Part shown: one piece after another, positions 53,096 through 63,844 of the stretch
Layout of the letters: the number at the start of each line of letters is the position of its first letter
Numbering within the stretch: the first letter of the stretch is position 1
Origin: Cordylochernes scorpioides
Taxonomy: Eukaryota > Arthropoda > Arachnida > Pseudoscorpiones > Chernetidae
Reading direction: 5' to 3'
Length of the DNA stretch: 64,000 nucleotides
Assembly (NCBI GenBank): GCA_030710605.1
Contig: CP092880.1
Location: 17,647,649 to 17,711,648 of the forward strand
Translations under genes and position numbers: made by a program
The notes under the pieces: model-generated
The model's database searches: none
Told to the model about the DNA's origin: nothing
Seen by the model: the letters and a program-made list of their open reading frames with translations, nothing else

Positions 53096-54865
53096 AACAA
53101 AATGGTTGATATTTATCAAGAATGGGTATTTGGCCAATTCTGGAATAACTAAAATCAACAAATAGTTGATATTTATCAAGAATTGTCCAATTCTGGAATA
53201 ACTAAAAATCAACAAAAAGTTGATATTTATCAAGAATTGGCCAATTCTGGAATAACAAAAAATCAATAAATAGTTGATATTTATCAAGAATTGGCCAATT
53301 CTGGAATAACTAATAATCAACAAATAGTTGATATTTATCAAGAATGGATATTTGGCCAATTCTGGAATAACTAAAAATCAACAAATAGTTGATATTTATC
53401 AAAAATTGACCAATTCTGGAATAACAAAAAATCAAAACATAGTTGATATTTATCAAGAATTGGCCAATTCTGGAATAACTAATAATAAACAAATAGTTGA
53501 TATTTATTAAGAATGGGTATTTGGCCAATTCTGGAATGAAAAAAATCAACAAATAGTTGATATTTATCAAAAATTGGCCAATTCTGGAATAACTAAAAAT
53601 CAACAAATAGTTGATATTTATCAAGAATGGGTATTTGGCCAATTCTGGAATAACTAAAAATCAACAAATAGTTGATATTTATCAAGAATGGGTATTTGGC
53701 CAATTCTGGAATAAATAAAATCAACAAATAGTTGATATTTATCAATAATTGTCCAATTCTGGAATAACTAAAAATCAACAAATAGTTGATATTTATCAAA
53801 AATGGGTGTTTGGCCTTCTGGAATATCTATAATCAACAAATAGTTGATATTTAACAAGAATGGGTATTTGGCCAAGTCTGTAATAACTAAAATCAACAAA
53901 TAGTTGATATTTATCAAGAATTGTCCAATTCTGGAATAACTAAAAATCAACAAATAGTTGATATTTATCAAGAATAGGTATTTGGCAAATTCTGGAATAA
54001 CTAAAAATCAACAAATAGTTGATATTTATCAAGAATTGGCCCAATCTGGTATAACTAAAAATCAACAAATAGTTGATTTTATCAAGAATGGGTATTTGGC
54101 CCATTCTGGAGAGAATAACTAAAAATCAACAAAGTTGATATTTATCAAGAATGTGTATTTGGCCAATTCTGGAACAACTAAAAATAAAAAAATAGTTGAT
54201 ATTTATCAAGAATGGGTATTTTGCCAATTCTGGACTAACTAAAAATCTACAAATAGTTGATTTTATCAAGAATGGGTATTTGGCCCATTCTGGAGAGAAT
54301 AACTAAAAATCAACAAAGTTGATATTTATCAAGAATGTGTATTTGGCCAATTCTGGAACAACTAAAAATAAAAAAATAGTTGATATTTATCAAGTATGGG
54401 TATTTGGCCAATTCTGAAATAAATAAAATCAACAAATAGTTGATATTTATCGAAAATTGTCCAATTCTGGAATAACTAAAAATCAACAAATAGTTGATAT
54501 TTATCAAGAATGGGTATTTGGCCAATTCTGGAATAACTAAAATCAACAAATAGTTGATATTTATCAAGAATTGTCCAATTCTGGAATAACTAAAAATCAA
54601 CCAATAGTTGATATTTATTCAGAATGGGTATTTGGCCAATTCTGGAACAACTAAAAATCAACAAATAGTTGATAATTATCAAGAATGGGTATTTGGCCAA
54701 TTCTGGGGGGAATAAATAAAATCAACAAAGTTGATATTTATCAAGAATGGGTATTTGGCCAATTCTGGAACCACTAAAAATCAACAAATAGTTGATATTT
54801 ATTAAGAATGGGTATTTGGCCAATTCTGGAATAACTAAAAATTAACAAATAGTTGATATTTATTC
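53096..54865. repeat. 60-bp minisatellite, block 2
   Basis: About 30 units. Two adjacent higher-order copies: 54062-54216 and 54254-54406 repeat the same unusual units (GAGAGAATAACT and TAAAAATAAAAAAATAG). Confidence 0.95.
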
Positions 54866-55621
54866 CGATAGATGGCGCAAGCCATCAGAAACTTTAAATT
54901 GCACGATCAGAAAATGCCTTTTTTCCCTAAATTTTAACAAGTTTACTGCAATCGGATTTTTAATTAATTCTTGAGTTGAGCAACATTACCTATTTTAACC
55001 ATCTTTGTATCTGTAAGCGTATTGAATGAATATAGAGTGTATTATTGACATTTTATTTATTTATTCAACAGTCGCAAAGAAGGCCATATCCACATTTAGG
55101 ATAATTGCGTGTAAATCTGAAATTATATACGAATCATCGTGAAATTAGCATAATTAAACATTGGAAAGCACGCAAATTACACATTCGATGTCAAATTTTC
55201 CATATAGTAATTATAAATAGTAGGTTGAAATATATACACCGTATAATCATGGTATTTGTACACAAAATTGCCATTTACAACAGTTAGAAAAACGTTTAGA
55301 CTAAGTAAATTAACCACATCCAATGATAACGAGTCAGTGGTCAACAGTCAATACTTTTGCCTTAAAATATACCTCCTGCAGAATCTAGTATAATTGACAT
55401 AGTTTGTCCATTCCTCTTTCAAAACAAAATTTCCTCCCAACCGCGATAAACTTATAAAGTTGACAATATAAGTATGTATGAGAGATATTCAAATCCTATA
55501 ATTTCATTTCACATTTTAAATATGTGAGGAAAATTTACCAATAACAAATGTTGATGTTTGTAGAAAAAATACATTATTACACTTGAACCAATTTCAATCC
55601 AATCATTGTTGACCCTAATTC
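54866..55621. other. AT-rich spacer
   Basis: CGATAGATGGCGC at 54863 suggests a transposon tip but lacks a partner. No gene recognised. Confidence 0.35.
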
Positions 55622-55660
55622 CCTTGATAAAGGTAGCTGCGAATCTCAAAACGTCAGTTC
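55622..55660 (+). ncRNA. Hammerhead-like motif, family D (degenerate)
   Basis: CTTGATAAAGGTAGCTGCGA then ATCTCAAAACGTCAG and CAACAATGAATAAA. It keeps the general CTGATGA-stem-GAAACGTC layout, but the core is mutated (CTTGATAA, AAAA). Confidence 0.4.
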
Positions 55661-55682
55661 AACAATGAATAAATTGATAATA

Positions 55683-55830
55683 CAGTAGAACTTCCCTGTA
55701 AAGGACAACACCTAATTACAGAGCCAAAGTATCCTTTAGGGAGAGATGTTTTCATACCGGAGAGTTTCTGAATAGTAAAAATGGTAATTTTGACAATGAA
55801 AACTGTCATTTGTAGAGGTGTTCGCTATAG
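55683..55830. mobile_element. Tigger-like MITE fragment
   Basis: CAGTAGAACTTCCCTGTAAA and AAAGTATCCTTTAGGGAGAG match 10960-11134; the right terminus is not preserved. Confidence 0.6.
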
Positions 55831-55877
55831 CGCTTACAAACCTACAATGAGTTTTTTTTACAATAGCGAGTTGAATA

Positions 55878-56684
55878 TCTATCTATATATATAAAAATCA
55901 ATGTTTGTATGTTTGTTTGTTTGTATTACCGGTATATACAAATTCGCAGTAGTTCACTAATTCAAACCAAAATTTCCATACATAGGTAAACAAAATACGG
56001 GGAAGACGATAGGCTATTTTAAATTATATATAAATCAAATATTAAAACTATATATTCAAATTATTCTACTTAGCTCACGAACAGCGCTATCTATCAAGGT
56101 TATAAATACGTTTAAAATCGAAATCTTCTCAAAATTTTATTAATAATATAGTGTTCGCTTAATAATTAGAATACTTGATCTAAATCGAAATATTTATAGA
56201 CGCTAGCTCGATTTGAAGATTTATATATTTTCAAATTCGCCGTTTATAATAACTGCTCTAATTTGAAATATTTGGTATGTTTTATTTGTGTTCATCCTAT
56301 TTTTATTTATTTAAAGTATTATAATTTCCATGTTTCAAATCTATATATATATAAATCAATGTTTGTATGTTTGTTTGTATGTCCGGTATACAAATTCGCA
56401 GTAGTTCACTAATTCAAACCAAAATTTCCATACATAGGTAAAAAAAAGATGAGGAAAACGATAGGCTATTTTAAATTATATATAAATTAAATATTAAAAC
56501 TATATATTCAAATTATTCTACTTAGCTCACGAACAGCGCCCTCTATCAAGGTTATAAATACGTTTGAAATCGAAATCTTCTCAAAATTTTAGAATCTCAG
56601 AATACTTGATCTAAATCGAAATATTTATAGACGCTCGCTCGATTTGAAGATTTATATATTTTCAAATTCGCCGTTTATAATAAC
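55878..56684. repeat. Tandem ~460-bp repeat with Helitron-like 5' tip
   Basis: Units begin TCTATATATATATAAATCAA and TGTTTGTATGTTTGTTTG (55878/55882 and 56340) and end CCATGTTTCAAA. The second unit is broken at 56684 by the Ty3 element and resumes at 61273; a partial third unit is at 61405-61550. The 5' tip resembles Helitrons, but no CTRR end with hairpin was found. Confidence 0.65.
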
Positions 56685-56856
56685 TGTAGTATTCTGTGTT
56701 TTTAATATAGAAGATATCATCATCATAAACAATAATAATACGATGTATAATGTAAACAACGTGTTAATGTAAAAATATAAATATAAAGTGTAATAAACAA
56801 TTGTAATAATAATTCATCTGGTGAGTAATGTTTAATTAAATAATAACTATACAACA
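56685..56856 (+). repeat. 5' LTR
   Basis: TGTAGTATTCTGTGTTTTTA to ACTATACAACA. Confidence 0.95.
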
Positions 56857-56908
56857 TAAATTGGCGACGAGAATTTGAAAATATAACTGTAGCCCTAAAA
56901 AAACAAGT

Positions 56909-57830
56909 ATGGCAGCCAACCTGACGCCACCTTTACCCATGAATATGAATGCAAGCAATTTATTTGCGGAATATAAGCAATGGATGGAATCCTAGGCCAT
57001 TTTTGAAATAGCATCTGGAATTTAAAAAAAAATCGGATGAAATTAAGAGAGCAACTCTATTGCATTGTTTAGGGCCAAATGTACAGCGTATATTTTTCAA
57101 CTTGCCAGATGAAAAGGAAAATTATGAACAAACTAAAATGGCTTTAGATAAATATTTCACACCTCATAAAAATGTGGTCACTGAGAGATTTAAATTTAGA
57201 CAAAGAGTCCAGAAAGATGATGAATCGATCGACAACTACCTAATTTCTTTAAGAGAGCTTTCTAAATCTTGTGAATTTGGGAATTTAGAAGCTGATATGA
57301 TAAGAGACCAAATAATTGAAAAATGTAACAACAAAAAACTTAAAGAAAAATTGTTGCAACAAGAAAATTTGACACTGTCAAAAACCATTGATATTGCTAG
57401 AATGTTAGAAATTTCTAGAAAAGAAATTAGACTTCTTGAACCTCAAAATGATCAAACACTAAATAGAGTTCAAAATAAACCTAAAAAGCACTATAATGCT
57501 AATAATTTCAACAAAGGTAGATTCACTAATCAAGGTACCCCATCATTTTCAGGTGCCTCAAAGCCTAAATGTTATCGCTGTGGATTAGATACACATTCAG
57601 CACAAGAATGTGGTGCTAAAAAAATGACTTGTTCATATTGCAATAAATTAGGACATCTTTTTAGAGCTTGCAGGAACCGCCCAAATCAAAATAATAATAG
57701 AAACCACAAAAATTTCATTCAAACTAAAGTTAAGACCATACAAGAAAAAAATAAGACTGAAGTAGGTGAAAGTTCAGATGAATATACCTACTATACAGGT
57801 GCTGAAAATAAAGAAAAAGTGCAAATAGAT
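56909..57830 (+). pseudogene. gag of the 57-kb Ty3 element
   Basis: ATG 56909 begins MAANLTPPLPMNMNASNLF. A TAG stop near 56993 and a frameshift by about 57030 (poly-A run) interrupt it. From 57060 the frame is open: CLGPNVQRIFFNLPDEKENY, VTERFKFRQRVQKDDESI, capsid helices, then knuckles CYRCGLDTHSAQEC and CSYCNKLGHLFRAC (about 57570-57672). It is continuous with protease in the same frame. Confidence 0.85.
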
Positions 57831-59036
57831 GGAAGTGAAATAAATATGATAATTGATACAGGGAGTGATAGAACTTTCATAAGCTATAGTAAGATGCTTG
57901 AATTATATGGCCATAAAATTATGCCAAAATTACATGACACCACCCGAACCTTTTTTGCCTATGGTCAAGATAGACCTCTTCCATGTTATGGTTATTTCAA
58001 TGCTGTGATTTCTTGAAAAGAAAATTCAATTTCAGAAGAAATTTATGTGATTGATAAAAAAGTTGAATCTTTGTTGGGAGGCAAGGCTAGTTTTGAACTT
58101 GGTATAATTAAAAGGGTAAATCATGTAAATGAATCAATGTCTACTAATATAGAAACTCTTGTTCAAGAACATGAACATCTTTTCCATGGACTTGGAACTA
58201 TAAAAGGCTATAGTCATAAAGTGACATTGAAAGACAACTATAGGCCCATTTCCCAGAGATGCCGTCGTATACCTTATGCAATGGTAGAAGCAGTAAATCA
58301 AGAGCTTGATAAGATGCTAGAGAATGGAATCATTGAAGAAGTGCATCAAGGTTCTGAATGGGTTTCTAACATAATAGTTGTTCCAAAAAGGGATAGTGAG
58401 GAAATTAGACTATGCATAGACCTTCGGGAAGTGAATAAAGCAATATTGAGAGAAAGACATCCAATTCCTACAATTAACAATATGTTACATGCCCTTAAAG
58501 GTGCTAAAGTATTTGCAAAGCTGGATGCAAAAAAAGGATTTTGGGAGGTTGACTTAGACCCTCAATCAAGACCCCTTACAACTTTCATCACGCACCGTGG
58601 TTGTTACAGATTTTGTAAAGTTCCTTTTGGTCTATCAAGTGCTCCAGAGGCATATCAGAAAGGAATGAATTCAATTTTGCTTGATTTGAAAGGTGTAATT
58701 TGTTATTTGGACGATGTCGTAGTTTACGCCAAAGATAGACAAGAACTAGAAGAAAGGCTTAGAAAAGTCTTACAAAGATTTGATAAAGTAGGCATTAGGC
58801 TCAACAGGAATAAGTGCAAATTTGCAATGGAAGAATTGGATATTTTAGGTCACATTGTTAGTAGTGAAGGTATTAAATCTGATAATAGGAAAATAGAAGC
58901 AGTCTTAAATTTTCTAATACCAAAAAATATTGAGATGTTAAGGTCATTCTTAGAAACTTGTGGGTTTTTAAGAAAATTCATACCTAATTTTTCTAAATTG
59001 GCAGAACCTCTAAATAATTTGACTAGAAAAAAATGT
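57831..59036 (+). pseudogene. protease and reverse transcriptase of the 57-kb Ty3 element
   Basis: Protease site MIIDTGSDRTFISY at about 57846. A single in-frame TGA at 58014 splits the frame, then RT follows in the same phase: RRIPYAMVEAVNQELDKML, IRLCIDLREVNKAI, VFAKLDAKKGFWEVDLD, KVPFGLSSAPEAYQ and the catalytic CYLDDVVVYA (about 58700). It continues through the thumb to a stop at 59037 made by a one-base shift in a poly-A tract. All RT catalytic residues are kept. Family assignment is firm. Confidence 0.9.
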
Positions 59037-59052
59037 TAGGTGGAATTGGGAT

Positions 59053-59460
59053 TTGAAAACAAATAAAGCATTTCAGGATCTTAAAGAGTCACTAACAAAA
59101 GAGCCATGCTTGGCATATTACAACTTGAACTCACCAACTGAATTAATCACAGATGCAAGCCCTATTGGTCTTGGAGCAGTATTAATACAAACACAACAAA
59201 ATGGCATTAAAAGACCCATTGCATATGCCAGCAGATCCTTAACTGATACTGAAAAAAGATATTCACAAATAGAAAAAGAGACATTGGGATGTGTATGGGC
59301 AATTGAACATTTTAACACCTATATTTGGGGAAGGAAATTTTTGTTAAAAACAGATCACAAACCTCTAATCTATATGCTGAATCCTAAAAATGGAGCTGTT
59401 TTGCCTCCAAGAATTCAAAGATTGAGTTGGAGATTACAACCATATATGACTTTGAAATTG
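59053..59460 (+). pseudogene. RNase H domain of the 57-kb Ty3 element
   Basis: Next frame: LITDASPIGLGAVLIQ with the first RNase H Asp, RPIAYASRSLTDTEKRYSQI with the Glu region, CVWAIEHFNTYIWG, LKTDHKPLIYML with the next Asp. A two-base gain in an ATATAT run near 59447 shifts the frame into the integrase. Confidence 0.88.
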
Positions 59461-61085
59461 AATTCATTCAAGGAAAGCAAAATATTGCAGATATATTTTC
59501 AAGACAACCTCTTTCTAACACAAGTGATGAAAAATGGCTGGAGGACTATGTTCATAAAGTCTTATCCATCACTTCTGAAGAGCTTCAAGCACTGTCTTTG
59601 AAAGAGATAAAAGTTTGTACAGAGCAAGATCCTTTGTTTCAAAAACTGAAAGAGATGGTTCAAAAGGTAGTTTGGCGATATCCTTTGAATGAAGAATTCA
59701 AATGTTTTTATAAGTTTAAAGATGAACTCTCAATTTTTGATAATCTTATCTTAAAAGGAAGTAGAATTTTGCTACCTTCAAAACTAATAAAGAGAGTCTT
59801 GAGAATTGCACACGAAACACATCAAGGAATGACAAGAACCAAACAACTGTTAAGAGAAAAATATTTTTGGATAAACATGGACTTTGACATTGAAAATTTG
59901 ATTAGAAACTGTCCAATTTGTGTAAGGAATCAACCATTGATAAATGATCAACCATTGCAAATAGTTCCGTTACCATCAAAACCTTGGATGAAACTTGGAA
60001 TTGACATAGTTGGTCCAATTGGCCATCATTATGTTTTAACAGTGATCGACTACTATTCTTCATATCCTGAAGCAATGATAATAGAAGACATTTCCAGCAA
60101 GACAATTATTAAAAAATTAATGGAGATTTTTGCAAGACATGGTTATCCACATGAAGTTGTAACAGATAATGGCTTACAGTTTGTAAGTACATCAATGGAA
60201 AGATTTTTAAAAGAATGTGGAATCAGGCACATCAAAGCCTCACCCTATTACCCAAAAAGTAATGGGAAGATAGAAAGATTCCATAGATTTCTAAAGAAAC
60301 AATTTGATTCAAGTTCCGAAGAAGGGAAAGATTGGAAAGAAGATTTATCCAGAATTTTAATGTCTTACCGAACTACTCCAAACAGATCTACAGGAAAGAC
60401 TCCAGCATTCCTATTATTTTCAAGAGAAATCAAAACTAAATTAAGCTCACTTGTTAATGATGCAGAAGAAGATGAATCCAACATCAAAGAAATCAATATG
60501 GTCTACAAAGAAAAAATGAAAACATATAATGATATAATTCGGAAAGCTAGTCCTCATAATTTTGAAATTGGAAATTTAGTTTATGTGGCAAATCCAAATA
60601 ATGGAAAACTTGATTCAAATTTTAGATCAGAACATCATGTCATTCTTGAAAACACTTCAATAAATTCTTTTAAATTAGTCAACACTAAAAATGGGAAAAT
60701 AATTCATAGAAATGCAAAACATTTGAAACATGTTCCTACTCAAGAGACCAATCAAGGCATTTCTGACTTGATTCCAGAAGAGAGCCAGGAAAATCTTAGT
60801 TCAGATTCAACAAGAATTGAACACCTCAACTCTTCTGATGTACAAATACCAGATGATAATTCCTCAAACCAAGACAAGGACACTTCTTTAAACCGACCAA
60901 GTTCAAGTAGAACAGGGTCTACATTTAACCCAGTTGTTTCAGATAGACTTGATGCCGAGGCTCTTCACCAGTTGCCACCAGAGGTTTCTCCACCCTTGCC
61001 GACTACCAAGGAACCCGTGATCACCAGGAGTGGAAGAGTCGTCAAGCCATCATCAAGATATAAAGACATGATTCCTTTCATCTAA
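59448..61085 (+). CDS. Integrase of the 57-kb Ty3 element, uninterrupted
   Basis: About 545 codons open to TAA 61083-61085. It begins in the RNase H connection (FEIEFIQGKQNIADIFSRQ). It then shows an HHCC zinc finger (HETHQGMTRTK and CPICVRNQ, about 59810-59935). The core has Asp in GIDIVGPIG (about 60000), Asp in VTDNGLQFVS (about 60160) and Glu in SNGKIERFHRFL (about 60270): the full DDE triad. The C-terminus is a DNA-binding tail ending TRSGRVVKPSSRYKDMIPFI, shared with the element at 39.3-40.1 kb. It would normally be released from a Gag-Pol precursor, which cannot be made here. Confidence 0.88.
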   Translation, partial: DFEIEFIQGKQNIADIFSRQPLSNTSDEKWLEDYVHKVLSITSEELQALSLKEIKVCTEQDPLFQKLKEMVQKVVWRYPLNEEFKCFYKFKDELSIFDNLILKGSRILLPSKLIKRVLRIAHETHQGMTRTKQLLREKYFWINMDFDIENLIRNCPICVRNQPLINDQPLQIVPLPSKPWMKLGIDIVGPIGHHYVLTVIDYYSSYPEAMIIEDISSKTIIKKLMEIFARHGYPHEVVTDNGLQFVSTSMERFLKECGIRHIKASPYYPKSNGKIERFHRFLKKQFDSSSEEGKDWKEDLSRILMSYRTTPNRSTGKTPAFLLFSREIKTKLSSLVNDAEEDESNIKEINMVYKEKMKTYNDIIRKASPHNFEIGNLVYVANPNNGKLDSNFRSEHHVILENTSINSFKLVNTKNGKIIHRNAKHLKHVPTQETNQGISDLIPEESQENLSSDSTRIEHLNSSDVQIPDDNSSNQDKDTSLNRPSSSRTGSTFNPVVSDRLDAEALHQLPPEVSPPLPTTKEPVITRSGRVVKPSSRYKDMIPFI

Positions 61086-61098
61086 AGGAAGGAGGGAA

Positions 61099-61272
61099 TG
61101 TAGTATTCTGTGTTTTTAATATAGAAGATATCATCATCATAAACAATAATAATACGATGTATAATGTAAACAACGTGTTAATGTAAAAATATAAATATAA
61201 AGTGTAATAAACAATTAGTAATAATAATTTCATCTGGTGAGTAATGTTTAATTAAATAATAACTATACAACA
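61099..61272 (+). repeat. 3' LTR
   Basis: As the 5' LTR, with an extra A (CAATTAG) and an extra T (ATTTCATC). Confidence 0.95.
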
Positions 61273-61551
61273 ATAACTGCTCTAATTTGAAATATTTGGT
61301 AAGTTTTATTTGTGTTCACCCTATTTTTATTTATTTAAAGTATTATAATTTCCATGTTTCAAATATATATATTTAAAACCCCTTTTCAAAAAGGTCGTTT
61401 GAAAAATTAAATTGAAATATTTATAGACGCTCGCTCGATTTGAATATTTATATATTTTCAAATTCGCCGTTTATAATAACTGCTCTAATTCGAAATATTT
61501 GGTATGTTTTATTTGTGTTCACTCTATTTTTATTTCCATGTTTCAAATATA
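61273..61551. repeat. Continuation of the ~460-bp tandem repeat
   Basis: TGCTCTAATTTGAAATATTT continues the unit interrupted at 56684; 61376-61400 holds AACCCCTTTTCAAAAAGGTC, which recurs at 63778. Confidence 0.7.
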
Positions 61552-61618
61552 TATATATATATTTTAAGAACGAAATACTTTATGAGGAAAGAGTTTCTTT
61601 ATTACACAAAATTAGATC

Positions 61619-61655
61619 ACAAGCTTTCGGGCACAATCACCCTTCTACTGGTGTA
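61619..61655 (-). ncRNA. Hammerhead-like motif, family C, left arm
   Basis: Minus strand: CAGTAGAAGGGTGATTGTGC then CCGAAAGCTTGTGATC. Same stem II and GAAA as animal PLE hammerheads, but the CUGAUGA box is changed at two or three sites. Confidence 0.55.
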
Positions 61656-61958
61656 AAACGAGACAAAATATTAGTGGCATTCAGCTATATATATATATAC
61701 AAAAGGTAAGAAAATAAGACAGATATGTAAAATTGTGCCAGAGAAAATTAACAAAATATTGGAGGATCATTCATAAAAGTTAAGCAAAGCAAGTAAATAA
61801 ACGTATAAAACATTCAATACATGGCTATTACAGAAACTAAGTATGAACAACGACTGTTAAACGAAATAAAACAAAATAAAATAGAAATAAAATAAAATAA
61901 AATAACCAAAACTGCCATTGACGTGTAAAAGTATAAGTATGTTATGAAACCTAATCTT

Positions 61959-62890
61959 TCAGGTAGGAGGTTCCAGTACTAAATTATCATATATTTCAGG
62001 AAGGTCTATTGCTCTATTGATGCTTTTAAATTTTTTGGTGAGTATAGCTTCCAGGACCAATCGCTGGTGTTTGTTCTTAATCTCATGATAATGGGCCGAG
62101 GGGTTATAGATATTGAATGTGTGGCCTGTGTCCCGTATGTGTTGGTAAACTAGAGAGCGGGGATCTTTCCTTTTTACCGATCTATCATGCTCCACCATTC
62201 TGGTCTTCACCATTCTCCCAGTCTCTCCGACATACTTGGCATCACACTGCTCACATGATATGGAGTAAATGGCATTGTGGGTGTTAAGGGAATCAATGGT
62301 TACACTACTTCTTGCTATTGTCTGTTTTAGTTTGGTTGCCAGACTGAGTGTGTTGGAGAAATATGAGTTTACACCATATCTATTCAGAATTCGTGCTATG
62401 GCCGCCGATTTGTAAGAGTATGGAATAAAACAGGTGGACCGGTATTGAGCAGTATTTCTTATTCCTGAGAAAACATAAAAATGTTTGCAAACAAAGGATG
62501 TCGGATAGCCTGCAGAGTTGAGATTCTTGATTATGTTCTGTTTCTCTATTGCCTGGAGAGATGGAAGGGAACAATGGGTGTGTATACGCTTAGATAAAGT
62601 TTTTATAATACTGATTTTTTGGGAATTGGGACAACAGGAAGTGTAATGCGTGTAGTTGGGGAGGAAATCTTTTTTGTAATATGCGGTAGTGTGGTAAGAG
62701 TTTGGAGTTTGAATTATTAGAACATCAAGGAATGGTATTACACCCCCTTGAGCTATTTCTATGGTAAACGACATATCCTCATTGTAACTGTTAAGGGATG
62801 CTAATATAGTTTCGTATGAACTCTGATCACAGACACAAAAGATATCATCTACATATCGGTCCACCTGTTTTATTCCATACTCTTACAAAT
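61959..62890 (-). pseudogene. PLE reverse transcriptase (3' part) and GIY-YIG endonuclease
   Basis: The minus-strand frame opens just after a stop at about 62890, reads KQVDRYVDDIFCV (RT catalytic YVDD, about 62845-62850), then GGVIPFLDVLI (the FLDV motif typical of PLE RTs), a basic thumb and linker, and GIY-YIG endonuclease: IYSISCEQCDAKYVGETGR, KTRMVEHDRSVK, DTGHTFNIYNPSAHYHEI, RLVLEAILTKKF. It ends LVLEPPT-stop at 61959. RT fingers and the first palm Asp are missing, since the element folds back at 62855-62890. The retained 300 codons are uninterrupted, so the copy looks young. RT copies the RNA; the GIY-YIG nuclease nicks the target DNA. Confidence 0.9.
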
Positions 62891-63339
62891 CGGCGGCCAT
62901 AGCACGAATTCTGAATAGATATGGTGTAAACTCATATTTCTCCAACACACTCAGTCTGGCAACCAAACTAAAACAGACAACAGCAAGAAGTAGTGTAACC
63001 ATTGATTCCCTTAACACCCACAATGCCATTTACTCCATATCATGTGAGCAGTGTGATGCCAAGTATGTCGGAGAGACTGGGAGAATGGTGAAGACCAGAA
63101 TGGTGGAGCATGATAGATCGGTAAAAAGGAAAGATCCCCGCTCTCTAGTTTACCTACACATACGGGACACAGGCCACACATTCAATATTTATAACCCCTC
63201 GGCCCATTATCATGAGATTAAGAACAAACACCAGCGATTGGTCCTGGAAGCTATACTCACCAAAAAATTTAAAAGCATCAATAGAGCAATAGACCTTCCT
63301 GAAATATATGATAATTTAGTACTGGAACCTCCTACCTGA
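62864..63339 (+). pseudogene. Second GIY-YIG copy (opposite arm)
   Basis: Plus strand; same coding sequence as the left arm from CFIPYSYKSAAIARIL onward; the first part has a TAC-to-other frame difference and the frame is clearly open from 63085 (MVKTRMVEHDRSVK) to TGA 63337. It differs from the left copy at very few residues (VYLHIRD against VYQHIRD). Confidence 0.85.
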
Positions 63340-63646
63340 AAGATTAGGTTTCATAACATACTTATACTTTTACACGTCAATGGCAGTTTTGGTTATTTTA
63401 TTTTATTTTATTTCTATTTTATTTTGTTTTATTTCGTTTAACAGTCGTTGTTCATACTTAGTTTCTGTAATAGCCATGTATTGAATGTTTTATACGTTTA
63501 TTTACTTGCTTTGCTTAACTTTTATGAATGATCCTCCAATATTATGTTAATTTTCTCTGGCACAATTTTACATATATGTCTTATTTTCTTACCTTTTGTA
63601 TATATATATATAGCTGAATGCCACTAATATTTTGTCTCGTTTTACA

Positions 63647-63682
63647 CCAGTAGAAGGGTGATTGTGCCCGAAAGCTTGTGAT
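63647..63682 (+). ncRNA. Hammerhead-like motif, family C, right arm
   Basis: Mirror of the motif at 61619-61655 with the same core changes, followed by AATAAAGAAACTC. Confidence 0.55.
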
Positions 63683-63844
63683 CTAATTTTGTGTAATAAA
63701 GAAACTCTTTCCTCATAAAGTATTTCGTTCTTAAAGTTTAGTGAAGGAATTATTACTTCAATAAATATATATATATTTAAAAACCCTTTTCAAAAAGGTC
63801 GTTAGAAAAAAAGGTAAGGCCTGAAACTGAGCCTGGGTTATTTT

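Larger units (their letters stand above)
56685..61272 (+). mobile_element. Ty3-type LTR retrotransposon, nearly complete and young
   Basis: LTRs 56685-56856 (172 bp) and 61099-61272 (174 bp) differ mainly by two one-base indels. TSD ATAAC at 56680-56684 and 61273-61277. PBS TGGCGACGAG at 56862 and polypurine tract AAAGGAAGGAGGGAA at 61084-61098. Gag, protease, RT, RNase H and integrase are all present in the canonical Ty3 order, broken by a handful of lesions. Confidence 0.96.
61565..63735. mobile_element. Penelope-like element in fold-back arrangement
   Basis: 61565-62450 and about 62855-63735 are inverted arms (~880 bp) separated by 404 bp that is present only once. Each arm has the GIY-YIG coding end, a 3' region and a family C hammerhead-like motif; the unique part carries the RT active site. 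Directly repeated flanks TTTAAAA-CCCTTTTC-AAAAAGGTCGTT lie at about 61370-61400 and 63770-63805. Confidence 0.9.

Noticed and set aside
49746-54600. Frames with FLININYLL- or LLLELP-type repeats, resembling membrane proteins
   Set aside because: They are translations of 60-bp and 18-bp minisatellites with no independent coding evidence.
44956-61272. Infectious endogenous retrovirus
   Set aside because: Neither Ty3-type element has an envelope-like ORF, and both carry disabling lesions, so they are treated as retrotransposons.
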